Below, in pieces: positions 7,623-15,751 of a stretch of 64,000 nt of DNA (positions are counted from its first letter, which is position 1; every line of letters starts with the position of its first letter). The translations under genes and the position numbers were made by a program. Below the pieces are notes generated by a model, which searched no databases, was not told the DNA's origin, and saw only the letters and a list, made by a program, of their open reading frames with translations. Origin of the DNA: Bacillus sp. V5-8f (GTDB lineage Bacteria; Bacillota; Bacilli; Bacillales; DSM-1321); NCBI RefSeq assembly GCF_002863565.1, contig NZ_PGUW01000002.1:62001-126000 (forward strand), written 5' to 3'.

Positions 7623-9149
7623 ATGAAAACGCAAATTCAACAAAATGGAATTGTTACCTTGACAGACACTGCAACAGAAAAATTGAAGCACAGCGATTTA
7701 TGGAATGATGATTTGCGGCCGACAACTTTGAAGGAACATTCATGGAGCGGCATGAACTTTGCTACTTTGTGGATTGGGATGTGTTTATGTATCCCTGCCT
7801 ACACTATGGCAAGCGGGCTGATAACATTAGGAATGAGTTGGTGGCAGGCTGTCTTAACGATTTTCCTGGGAAACGTCATTGTTCTTATCCCTATTCTTTT
7901 AAATTCGCATGCAGGGACAAAGTTTGGCATTCCATATCCAGTTTTTGCCCGCCTTTGGTTTGGGGATAAAGGTGCACACATTCCAGCGTTAGCACGAGCG
8001 CTTGTCGCAGCAGGATGGTTTGGTATTAATACGTGGATTGGAACAGGTGCAATCGATACATTGCTTTCAGCCTCATTTTCCACTTGGGCGAACTTACCAG
8101 GACATACGGCAATTGTTTTTGCTTTTTTCTGGGCACTGAATGTAGGCGTGGCTTACAAAGGCCCACAAGCTATGAAGGTTCTAGGTGCAATTGCAGCACC
8201 GGTAGTCGGTATTTCAGCAATCATTCTCCTTATTTGGGCTTTCACCCAATCAGGCGGCTGGGGGCCTATTCTAGAGCAGCCTTCCAAATTCAATTCCACG
8301 GGCGAATTTTTCAAAGTATTTTTTCCAGCCCTTACTGGGGTTATTGCGTTTTGGGCAACCTTAGCTTTAAATATTCCTGATTTTTGCCGGTACGCAAAGA
8401 ACCAGAAATCACAAATGGTTGCCCAAAGCATTTCTCTTCCGCTGACAATGAGTATTTTTGCTTTTATTGGCATAGCAGTAACGTCCGCAACAATTGTTAT
8501 ATTTGGGCAGGCTATTTGGGATCCAGTACAGCTGATAGCGAACTTCCCGCCATTTGTTATCTTCTTAGGCACTATTGTCATTGTGCTTTCTTCCTTGACG
8601 ATTAATGTTGGAGCAAACATTGTAGCGCCTGCCCGTGCAGTAGAAAACTTAAACCCGAAACGTATCACTTTTGCAATGGGTGCCCTGATTACCGGAATTG
8701 TGACCATCTTAATGCAGCCTTGGTATATCATGTCTAACTTTGGCAACTATATTTTTGGCTGGCTTGGTGCTTATGCGGCATTGTTAGGCCCGATTGACGG
8801 CATTGCCATTGCAGACTACTGGTTGGTTCGCAAAAGGCAGTTGGCACTCAGTGAATTATATGAACCAGGCGGAAGGTACAACTATAGCAGCGGGTATAAT
8901 AAAAATGGGATTTATGCACTTATTATCGGAGTAGTTATTCCCGTTCTTGGATTGATTATTCCAAGTCTTAGATTTCTCTGGGATAACGCCTGGACAGCCG
9001 GATTAATCATTTCAATTGCTGCATATGTCTACTTAATGAGAAGCGATAAAAGTGTTTTGAAAACTGGGGAATATGAAAAAATTACAATCAAGGAAAATTT
9101 AGCACAAACGCCTGGCAGTAATCCTATCGATTCAGTTGTAACAAAATAA
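7623..9149 (+). CDS. NCS1-family permease (uracil/hydantoin/allantoin type)
   Basis: A 508-residue nucleobase:cation symporter-1 protein with about twelve membrane helices. The N-terminal cytoplasmic part (NDDLRPTTLKEHSWSGMNF) and the first helix (LWIGMCLCIPAYTMASGL) are typical of Mhp1/PucI-like transporters, and GWFGINTWIG in helix 3 carries the aromatic substrate-site region. AGGAGGGG precedes ATG 7623. It lies at the head of the pyrimidine catabolic cluster and shares its promoter motif, so uracil, thymine or the dihydro/hydantoin forms are the most likely cargo. The exact cargo is inferred from position, not from residues. Confidence 0.87.
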   Translation: MKTQIQQNGIVTLTDTATEKLKHSDLWNDDLRPTTLKEHSWSGMNFATLWIGMCLCIPAYTMASGLITLGMSWWQAVLTIFLGNVIVLIPILLNSHAGTKFGIPYPVFARLWFGDKGAHIPALARALVAAGWFGINTWIGTGAIDTLLSASFSTWANLPGHTAIVFAFFWALNVGVAYKGPQAMKVLGAIAAPVVGISAIILLIWAFTQSGGWGPILEQPSKFNSTGEFFKVFFPALTGVIAFWATLALNIPDFCRYAKNQKSQMVAQSISLPLTMSIFAFIGIAVTSATIVIFGQAIWDPVQLIANFPPFVIFLGTIVIVLSSLTINVGANIVAPARAVENLNPKRITFAMGALITGIVTILMQPWYIMSNFGNYIFGWLGAYAALLGPIDGIAIADYWLVRKRQLALSELYEPGGRYNYSSGYNKNGIYALIIGVVIPVLGLIIPSLRFLWDNAWTAGLIISIAAYVYLMRSDKSVLKTGEYEKITIKENLAQTPGSNPIDSVVTK

Positions 9150-9169
9150 GTATAAATTCAAGTAAAGGG

Positions 9170-9195
9170 CCTGAGATCAAATTCTCAGGTTTTTT
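9170..9195 (+). terminator. Terminator of the permease gene
   Basis: CCTGAGA (9170-9176), six-base loop, TCTCAGG (9183-9189), then six Ts. Confidence 0.85.
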
Positions 9196-9344
9196 ACGTA
9201 TACATGAGAGCCAATAAATTCAAAAGGAAAAAAGCGTTGAATGTAGAAAAAACAATATAGGGGAACACGATAACAGAATTATAAGCTTTATCTTGTCACC
9301 TAATAAAATTGAATAAACGAATCATTTAACTAGGGGGAATAATT

Positions 9345-10424
9345 ATGAAGTCATTTCCATTTATTGCAGTAAGCGGATCTGCAATTGAACGAGGGAGACA
9401 AATAGGAAGTAGAGCTAAAGAGCAAATCCTTCACAATATTAACACCTATAAAAGGATTTTTAAGGATATGGCTGGTGTAGACTGGGAAACCGCGACGAAA
9501 CGGGCGGCAGAATATATACCTTGGATTGAAAAATATGACCAAGAAATTATGAATGAAATCATTGGGATTAGCGAGGGCTCGAATCAGCCGCTATTGGATA
9601 TTGTTGCGTTAAATGCTAGAAGTGAAATTATAATAAACACCGACGGGTGCACAAGTTTAGCTGCCTTGCCCATAGCGACAAAACACCAGCATACGCTGCT
9701 TGGACAAAATTGGGACTGGATTGATGATATTAAGCCAGGTGTCATTATCCTTGAAATAGATCAGGACCCACGCCCGACGATATTAATGGCTACAGAAGCA
9801 GGCATTGTAGGGAAAATAGGGATGAACAGTAAAGGTGTTGGCGTTTGTTTAAATTTACTTGGAACAGCAAACAACAAAATGGGGGTGCCTATCCATATCA
9901 TACTCCGTGGCATTTTAAACAGTCATTCATTATCTCAGGCAGTCGGCCAGGTAGGAAGGCTGCAACGTGGTACAGCTGCTAATTTTCTTGTTGCTCACGG
10001 GGAAGGAGTTGCTTTCGATATTGAGGCAACTTCTACTGATTTTGATGTTTTGTATCCTTCCGATGGGACCATCAACCATACAAATCATTTTTTAAGTACC
10101 CGGATGGACATATTAGATACTGCCAGGCTGAAATTCCCCGATACCTATGTAAGATACTGGCGCTCCCATAATTTAGTTTCCGCAGCTAACATCGATGCAC
10201 AGACTCTTAAAACTATCTTTTCCGATCACTTCGGCCATCCTGATTCAATTTGCCGCCATGGCGAATCATATCCTGTTGATTTAGGAAGGAGTACAGCCTG
10301 CGGTACTGTATTTTCCATCATAATGAATTTATCAACAAAGACACTGGAGATTTCAAATGGTCAGCCTTGCACTAATGCCTATCACACTTATCAACTTTCC
10401 AAATTACAACTGAAAGAATCATAA
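9345..10424 (+). CDS. C45-family acyltransferase/amidohydrolase (penicillin acyltransferase-like)
   Basis: A 359-residue Ntn-hydrolase of the C45 type (acyl-CoA:6-aminopenicillanate acyltransferase family). Visible features are G.AIERGRQIGSRAKEQI near the N-terminus, a NARSEI segment, and DGCTSLA, where the Gly-Cys bond would be cut autocatalytically so that Cys becomes the N-terminal nucleophile. LLGQNWDWIDD, the Asn/Asp-rich partner motif, comes next. Proteins of this family outside fungi hydrolyse or transfer amides of unknown structure. RBS GGGGGAA lies before ATG 9345. It is monocistronic between the permease and the M20 hydrolase, inside a pyrimidine amide pathway. A role on an N-acyl or carbamoyl intermediate is a guess. 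Confidence 0.8.
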   Translation: MKSFPFIAVSGSAIERGRQIGSRAKEQILHNINTYKRIFKDMAGVDWETATKRAAEYIPWIEKYDQEIMNEIIGISEGSNQPLLDIVALNARSEIIINTDGCTSLAALPIATKHQHTLLGQNWDWIDDIKPGVIILEIDQDPRPTILMATEAGIVGKIGMNSKGVGVCLNLLGTANNKMGVPIHIILRGILNSHSLSQAVGQVGRLQRGTAANFLVAHGEGVAFDIEATSTDFDVLYPSDGTINHTNHFLSTRMDILDTARLKFPDTYVRYWRSHNLVSAANIDAQTLKTIFSDHFGHPDSICRHGESYPVDLGRSTACGTVFSIIMNLSTKTLEISNGQPCTNAYHTYQLSKLQLKES

Positions 10425-10505
10425 AATGTTCGTATCTATTAAATAGAGTGCAAACATTTAAAACTGTAGTTCGGACGATTTGTTAAAACTTGTTTGTCTA
10501 TTACT

Positions 10506-10548
10506 TTACAAAATGTCTATCCAATTAAAATTTTATGATAACTATAAT
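10506..10548 (+). promoter_or_regulatory. Promoter of the M20 hydrolase with shared motif
   Basis: TTACAAAATGTCTA at 10506-10519, then TATAAT at 10543-10548 (37 bases from motif start). Thirteen bases (10507-10519) are identical to 19326-19338, before the semialdehyde dehydrogenase gene. Confidence 0.55.
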
Positions 10549-10602
10549 AATAGAGAGGTTTCATAAACGAGAAATAAACTTTATTGTGGAAGCGGTGAAA
10601 TT

Positions 10603-11853
10603 ATGATCAAAACACATGCTATCAATACTTCAAGACTGCAGGACAGAATTGAGAAGCTAGCTCAAATTGGAAAAATCGGTGACACCGGGGTCTGCCGCTT
10701 AGCTTTGTCAAAGGAAGATCGTAAGGCAGTCGATGTTGTAAAGGGTTGGATGGAAGAAGCGGGAATGGAAACAAGGATTGACCATTTCGGTAACTTAATA
10801 GGAAGAATGGAAGGGAAAAATCCCGATAAACCAATAATAATGTTGGGTTCGCATATTGATTCACAGCCTTACGGGGGACGCTTTGATGGTGCAATTGGGG
10901 TTTTGGGCGCCATTGAAGCAGTGCAAGCCATGGCAGAAAAGAAAATTGTCCCCGAAGCACCTATTGAGGTTGTGGCTTTTTGTGATGAAGAAGGCTGTAG
11001 GTTCAATAAGGGGATTTTTGGGGTCCGGGGCATTTGGGGAGCATTGGAACCGGGCGAATTGGATAGAAAGGACAAAGACGGGATTACAAGAAGGCAAGCA
11101 CTTATTGATTTTGGTTGTGATCCCGAAAAATTTAGCGAATCGGAATACAAACCAGGCAGTGTTGCAGCATTTCTGGAATTGCATATTGAGCAAGGTCCAG
11201 TGCTTGATAGGCTACAGGAACCAATTGGAATTGTAACGGGAATTTCAGGCCCCCTATGGCTGACCGTTGAGATGACAGGTTTTGCCGGACACGCCGGAAG
11301 TGTGCCGATGCCAATGCGCCAGGATGCCTTATTAGGTTCTGCCAAAGTGATTGTCGCCCTAAATGAAATCGCAACGCAAGAACAAGGAAGTCCAACTGTC
11401 GCCACGGTGGGAAATATTGAGGTATTCCCAAATTCCAGAAACATCATTCCTGAAAAGGTTACTTTCACAGTGGATTTAAGGGATATCGAATTGGAGCGAA
11501 GAGACCGGTATGAAAAACAACTCCACCGTGCCATTCAGAGGATAGCTGAGGAACACAAGCTAACAGTTTCGATTTCAGAGGATACGAATACAGAACCACG
11601 TTATTGCGCGGACTGGATTAAGGATATGATTCGTGATGCAGCCGGCAAAATGGGCTATAAGCCAACTGAATTAATGAGCGGCCCCTTTCATGATTCGCTA
11701 GTAATGTCTAATCACTGTGATTATGGAATGATTTTCGTCCGCTGCAAGGACGGCATCAGCCATAATCCGCTTGAGTCTTCCACCCATGAAGACATCGCAA
11801 TCGGAACAGAGCTGTTATACCAAACAGTGCTGGGCATTATCCAACGGAAGTAA
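10603..11853 (+). CDS. M20-family N-carbamoyl-amino-acid hydrolase / beta-ureidopropionase-like
   Basis: A 416-residue binuclear zinc amidohydrolase. Metal and catalytic motifs are visible: GSHIDSQPYGGRFDGAIGV (His and bridging Asp), CDEEGCRFNKGIFG (Glu base and Glu ligand), LELHIEQGPVL (His ligand) and a dimerisation segment with GFAGHAGSVPMPMRQD. The family splits N-carbamoyl-beta-alanine, N-carbamoyl-L-amino acids or allantoate. In this cluster, where dihydropyrimidinase makes N-carbamoyl-beta-alanine, it is probably a beta-ureidopropionase or a hydantoin-linked carbamoylase. A nitrilase-type ureidopropionase follows, so two unrelated enzymes could do the same step. It has its own promoter and terminator. 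Confidence 0.87.
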   Translation: MIKTHAINTSRLQDRIEKLAQIGKIGDTGVCRLALSKEDRKAVDVVKGWMEEAGMETRIDHFGNLIGRMEGKNPDKPIIMLGSHIDSQPYGGRFDGAIGVLGAIEAVQAMAEKKIVPEAPIEVVAFCDEEGCRFNKGIFGVRGIWGALEPGELDRKDKDGITRRQALIDFGCDPEKFSESEYKPGSVAAFLELHIEQGPVLDRLQEPIGIVTGISGPLWLTVEMTGFAGHAGSVPMPMRQDALLGSAKVIVALNEIATQEQGSPTVATVGNIEVFPNSRNIIPEKVTFTVDLRDIELERRDRYEKQLHRAIQRIAEEHKLTVSISEDTNTEPRYCADWIKDMIRDAAGKMGYKPTELMSGPFHDSLVMSNHCDYGMIFVRCKDGISHNPLESSTHEDIAIGTELLYQTVLGIIQRK

Positions 11854-11870
11854 TCGCATATCCAATAATA

Positions 11871-11907
11871 GCGGGCTCATCCTTAATGTGGCCCGCTTAT
11901 TTTTTTG
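11871..11907 (+). terminator. Terminator of the M20 hydrolase gene
   Basis: GCGGGC (11871-11876), 14-base loop, GCCCGC (11891-11896), then TTATTTTTTT. Confidence 0.85.
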
Positions 11908-11996
11908 AAAGAACGTGGACTTGGCCGGCGTTCGGAAAACTGTTTTTTGACAAAGTGTTATATGAAGACTCAAAGTCAAGCCCAAACGTAATAAGT

Positions 11997-12071
11997 TTAC
12001 ATTGTGTATGAAACGCATCGTCCATTCCTTACAGATTGTGTAATGAAATGACCAGGTCTTAATAATAAAAT
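11997..12071 (+). promoter_or_regulatory. Promoter of the pyrimidine-degradation operon with two motif copies
   Basis: TTACAGATTGTGTA at 12029-12042 is a full match to TTACA-N3-TGT-N2-A. A second copy, TTACATTGTGTATG, lies 32 bases upstream at 11997-12010 with one mismatch. The -10 candidate TAAAAT is at 12066-12071, 37 bases after the proximal motif start. The 32-base spacing puts both sites on the same DNA face. Confidence 0.5.
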
Positions 12072-12130
12072 TAATCCAACGTTACATAGAGTTTTTATTA
12101 TAAAGCACGGTGAAGGAGGAGGGTTTCAGA

Positions 12131-13021
12131 ATGTCGGACAAAGTGATGATTGGTCTGATTCAAGCATCCAATGACATCCATGGGAATGAATCGGTAGAGG
12201 TGCACAAACAAAAAGCGATTGAAAAGCACATTAAGCTAATCAGAGAAGCAAAAGCAAAAAAAGCTCAAATCATTTGCCTACAGGAAATTTTTTATGGCCC
12301 ATATTTCTGTGCTGAACAAACCCCGAAATGGTATGAGGCTGCAGAAGAAGTGCCAAATGGGCCTACAGTTAAGCTTTTTCAGGAGCTGGCAAAAGAATTG
12401 GAAGTCGTGATCATTTTGCCTATTTACGAACGGGAGGGTATTGCAACATATTACAATACGGCCGCTGTTATTGATGCAGATGGATCATATTTAGGTAAAT
12501 ACCGGAAAAATCATATTCCTCACGTACAGGCTGGTGAGGAGGGATACGGTTTCTGGGAAAAGTACTATTTTAAACCAGGTAATCTGGGATATCCTGTTTT
12601 CGATACGGCTTATGCAAAAGTAGGCGTGTATATATGTTATGACCGCCATTTTCCAGAGGGTGCCCGCTTGTTAGGACTAAAGGGAGCTGAAATCGTATTT
12701 AATCCCTCAGCGACAGTAGCTGGGACTTCGGAATATTTATGGAAGCTTGAACAACCGGCCCATGCCGTTGCCAATGGGTATTATATTGCTGCGATAAACC
12801 GTGTAGGCTTCGAAGCTCCATGGAACATGGGTGAGTTTTATGGTCAATCTTATCTCGCCGATCCGCGAGGTAACTTTGTGGCAGAGGCAAGCCGCGATCG
12901 TGATGAAGTGGTAATTGGTGAAATGGATAAAAAGTTGATTCGAGAAGTAAGGGATGTTTGGCAATTTTATCGTGACCGTCGCCCGGAAACTTATCAAGAC
13001 ATGACTGCACTACTTCCGTGA
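12131..13021 (+). CDS. Nitrilase-superfamily beta-ureidopropionase
   Basis: A 296-residue carbon-nitrogen hydrolase. The Glu-Lys-Cys triad is visible in CLQEIFYGPYF, KYRKNHIPH and YICYDRHFPEG. The last, with its RHFPEGAR context, is typical of beta-ureidopropionase/N-carbamoylputrescine amidase-like enzymes. The expected reaction is N-carbamoyl-beta-alanine (or the beta-aminoisobutyrate form) to the beta-amino acid, CO2 and ammonia. I start at ATG 12131, seven bases after GGAGGAGGG; the longer frame opens at GTG 12110 with no site. It is the first gene of the operon with preT, preA and hydA, which fixes its pathway role well. Confidence 0.88.
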   Translation: MSDKVMIGLIQASNDIHGNESVEVHKQKAIEKHIKLIREAKAKKAQIICLQEIFYGPYFCAEQTPKWYEAAEEVPNGPTVKLFQELAKELEVVIILPIYEREGIATYYNTAAVIDADGSYLGKYRKNHIPHVQAGEEGYGFWEKYYFKPGNLGYPVFDTAYAKVGVYICYDRHFPEGARLLGLKGAEIVFNPSATVAGTSEYLWKLEQPAHAVANGYYIAAINRVGFEAPWNMGEFYGQSYLADPRGNFVAEASRDRDEVVIGEMDKKLIREVRDVWQFYRDRRPETYQDMTALLP

Positions 13022-13069
13022 CCTGAGTGCTTGAATCATCAAACCAATGAATGCAAAGGGGTGGATTGA

Positions 13070-14437
13070 TTGAGTAATGTAGCGAGAATTTCCTTGCATC
13101 AGTTAGAAAAGAACTTTGACGAAATAGAGCTTGGTTTAACAAATCGCCAGGCAATAGAAGAAGCGAACCGATGTTTATACTGTTACGATGCTCCTTGCAT
13201 TAAAGCATGCCCTACAGGAATTGATATTCCAACCTTTATAAAAAAAATCGCTACGGGAAATCTCAAAGGGTCTGCCACAACCATCATGACAGCCAACCCT
13301 ATCGGTGCCAGTTGTGCTAGGGTTTGCCCGACGGAGGAGCTATGTGAGGGTGCTTGTGTACTAAATCATTCTACAGCGCCGATTATGATTGGGAATCTGC
13401 AGCGGTATGCCACAGACTGGGCGATTAAAAACGAACAGGTACTTTTTAAAGCCGGAACGAGGAACGGAAAATCAGTGGCAGTTGTAGGAAGTGGTCCCGC
13501 CGGTCTGTCTGCCGCCCGTGAATTGGCGATCCTCGGATATAAGGTTACTATTTTTGAAGCCGAAGAAAAAGCAGGAGGGTTAAATACGTATGGCATTGTT
13601 TCTTTCCGGCTGCCGCAAGCAATTTCTTTCTGGGAAGTGGAACAGGTAAAAAGCCTGGATGTTGAGATACGCACAAATACAAGAGTAGGAAAAGATATTT
13701 CGGCGAAAGAACTGCTTGAAAGTTACGATGCCGTAGTAATGGCTATAGGCATGTCCGAAGTTCCTAAAGTGGGTATTGAAGGGGAAGACCTCCCGGAGGT
13801 CTACGATGCGATCCAGTTTGTTAAAGAAACAAAAACCGGTGAACTTACAAGGGAATTCATCGGAAAGCGGGTAGCCGTGATCGGAGCAGGCAATACCGCG
13901 ATTGACGCTGCAACCTGTTCGGTACGCCTCGGTGCGGAAAATGTGAAAATCCTATACCGCAGAACGTTTGAAGAAATGACCGCCTATGAATTTGAATACG
14001 AGTTTGCTAAACAGGATGGTGTTGAATTTCACTGGTTAACCGCGCCTAACAGGATCCTTGCCGATGAAACCGGAAAGGTGGCCGGAATCGAATGCATAAA
14101 AATGGCATTAAGTGATCCAGGTGAAGACGGCCGGCGCCGACCGCTCAAAGTGGAGGGGTCAGAATTCGTAATACCCGTCGATGCAGTCATTCGCGCAATT
14201 GGACAATCCAGGCGTGTACAGTTGATTGAGGAGTTTGGACTTGACCATAACGATGGAGTAGTTAAGCTATCACATGACTCATTCAAAACCTCCAATGATC
14301 AAGTATATGCATGCGGAGATGTTGTATTTGGAAAAGGCCAGGGGGAAGCCATGGTCGTGTCAGCCGCACAGCAAGGAAAGAAGCTAGCATATGAAATTCA
14401 TAAGAAGCTATTTAACCAGAGAATAGAAACCGCATGA
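13070..14437 (+). CDS. preT: Dihydropyrimidine dehydrogenase, PreT-type NAD/FAD subunit
   Basis: A 455-residue protein resembling the small subunit of glutamate synthase. The N-terminal domain has two cysteine clusters for 4Fe-4S centres (CLYCYDAPCIKACP and CARVCPTEELCEGAC). An FAD-binding VVGSGPAGLSAA (near residue 140) and a second NAD(P)H dinucleotide fold with VIGAGNTAIDAA follow. It passes electrons from NADH to the pyrimidine-reducing PreA subunit, converting uracil/thymine to the 5,6-dihydro forms. It starts at TTG 13070 after GGGGTGG. preA starts 24 bases downstream. The match to PreT of the PreTA complex is clear by motif order and partner. Confidence 0.9.
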   Translation: MSNVARISLHQLEKNFDEIELGLTNRQAIEEANRCLYCYDAPCIKACPTGIDIPTFIKKIATGNLKGSATTIMTANPIGASCARVCPTEELCEGACVLNHSTAPIMIGNLQRYATDWAIKNEQVLFKAGTRNGKSVAVVGSGPAGLSAARELAILGYKVTIFEAEEKAGGLNTYGIVSFRLPQAISFWEVEQVKSLDVEIRTNTRVGKDISAKELLESYDAVVMAIGMSEVPKVGIEGEDLPEVYDAIQFVKETKTGELTREFIGKRVAVIGAGNTAIDAATCSVRLGAENVKILYRRTFEEMTAYEFEYEFAKQDGVEFHWLTAPNRILADETGKVAGIECIKMALSDPGEDGRRRPLKVEGSEFVIPVDAVIRAIGQSRRVQLIEEFGLDHNDGVVKLSHDSFKTSNDQVYACGDVVFGKGQGEAMVVSAAQQGKKLAYEIHKKLFNQRIETA

Positions 14438-14461
14438 AAATACAGATAAAGGAGGTATAAT

Positions 14462-15742
14462 ATGGCAGATCTAAGCATTAACCTTGCTGGAATAAAATCC
14501 CCGAACCCTTTTTGGCTAGCCTCTGCACCCCCCACGAATTCGGGATACCAAGTACAACGGGCATTTGAAGCCGGCTGGGGAGGAGCAGTTTGGAAGACAT
14601 TGGGAGATCCGATCTTAAATGTTTCTTCCCGTTTCGCTGCTGTCAGCTTTAATGGACAAAGGGTTGCAGGCTTTAACAATATCGAATTGATTACCGACCG
14701 ACCCCTTGAGGTAAATTTGAAGGAAATAGAGGAGACCAAGAAGAAATTTCCCAATCACGCTATCATCGCTTCTTTAATGGTAGAGCCAAAGCAAGAGAAA
14801 TGGCATGAAATCGTAAAGCGCGTGGAGGCTGTCGGGGTGGATGGTTTAGAACTAAATTTCGGGTGCCCTCACGGTATGGCTGAAAGGGGAATGGGTTCAG
14901 CTTCTGGTCAGGTTCCAGAATTAGTGGAAAAACAAACCTACTGGACTAAGGAGGCAGCCAATACGCCGGTTATAGTTAAATTAACGCCAAATATTACGGA
15001 CATTACCGTAACAGCGGAAGCGGCTGTAAGAGGCGGAGCGGATGCAGTGAGTATGATCAACACCATAAACAGCCTTGCTGGAGTTGATATTCATACATGG
15101 AACACGATACCGCATGTTGGCGGAAAAGGGGCACATGGTGGCTATTGCGGCCCGGCAGTAAAGCCAATTGCCTTAAATATGGTTGCCGAATGTGCAAGGA
15201 ACCCTTTGGTGAATGTTCCTATCTCCGGAATTGGCGGCATCTCCAATTGGCAGGATACTGTTGAATTTATATTGATGGGGGCAACAGGAGTTCAGGTTTG
15301 TACAGCAGCCATGCACCACGGGTTCCGCATTGTCGAGGATATGATAGAGGGGTTGTCCAATTATCTAGATGAAAAAGGGCTTGCTTCCATTAATGATTTG
15401 GTAGGAAAATCGGTGCCAAGATACTCCGATTGGGGGGACCTGGATTTAAACTACCAGATTGTTGCCAGGATCAATAAGGATGTTTGCATTAATTGCAACA
15501 AATGCCATATAGCCTGTGAGGATACTTCCCATCAATGCATTGATATGCTGAAAGACTCAAATGGAAATCCTTACTTAAGGGTTCGAGAGGATGATTGTGT
15601 AGGATGCAATCTTTGCTCCATTGTTTGCCCTGTAGACGGAGCCATTGATATGGTTGAATTGAAGACGAGTTTGCCGCCAATGACATGGAACGAGAGGCAA
15701 TCTGCTATTAGTTCGTTTAGCCGAAGAGATTTAGTTAAATAG
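14462..15742 (+). CDS. preA: Dihydropyrimidine dehydrogenase, PreA-type catalytic subunit
   Basis: A 426-residue protein. The FMN-binding dihydroorotate-dehydrogenase-like barrel begins LAGIKSPNPFWLASAPPT and carries the catalytic cysteine in FGCPHGMAERGMG, the pyrimidine-binding loop of dihydropyrimidine dehydrogenases. Two ferredoxin-type 4Fe-4S motifs close the protein (CINCNKCHIAC and CVGCNLCSIVCP). This is the uracil/thymine-reducing subunit paired with PreT. AAAGGAGG lies before ATG 14462. The dihydropyrimidinase gene begins 10 bases after its stop. Confidence 0.92.
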   Translation: MADLSINLAGIKSPNPFWLASAPPTNSGYQVQRAFEAGWGGAVWKTLGDPILNVSSRFAAVSFNGQRVAGFNNIELITDRPLEVNLKEIEETKKKFPNHAIIASLMVEPKQEKWHEIVKRVEAVGVDGLELNFGCPHGMAERGMGSASGQVPELVEKQTYWTKEAANTPVIVKLTPNITDITVTAEAAVRGGADAVSMINTINSLAGVDIHTWNTIPHVGGKGAHGGYCGPAVKPIALNMVAECARNPLVNVPISGIGGISNWQDTVEFILMGATGVQVCTAAMHHGFRIVEDMIEGLSNYLDEKGLASINDLVGKSVPRYSDWGDLDLNYQIVARINKDVCINCNKCHIACEDTSHQCIDMLKDSNGNPYLRVREDDCVGCNLCSIVCPVDGAIDMVELKTSLPPMTWNERQSAISSFSRRDLVK

Positions 15743-15751
15743 GGAGGCATA

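Noticed and set aside
8153-8746. Minus-strand frame of 197 codons inside the permease gene
   Set aside because: Mirror of hydrophobic codons of the NCS1 gene, with no start signals.
10869-11534. Long minus-strand frame (221 codons) opposite the M20 hydrolase gene
   Set aside because: It is a shadow of the coding strand, lacks a ribosome-binding site and has improbable composition. The plus-strand product carries complete zinc motifs.
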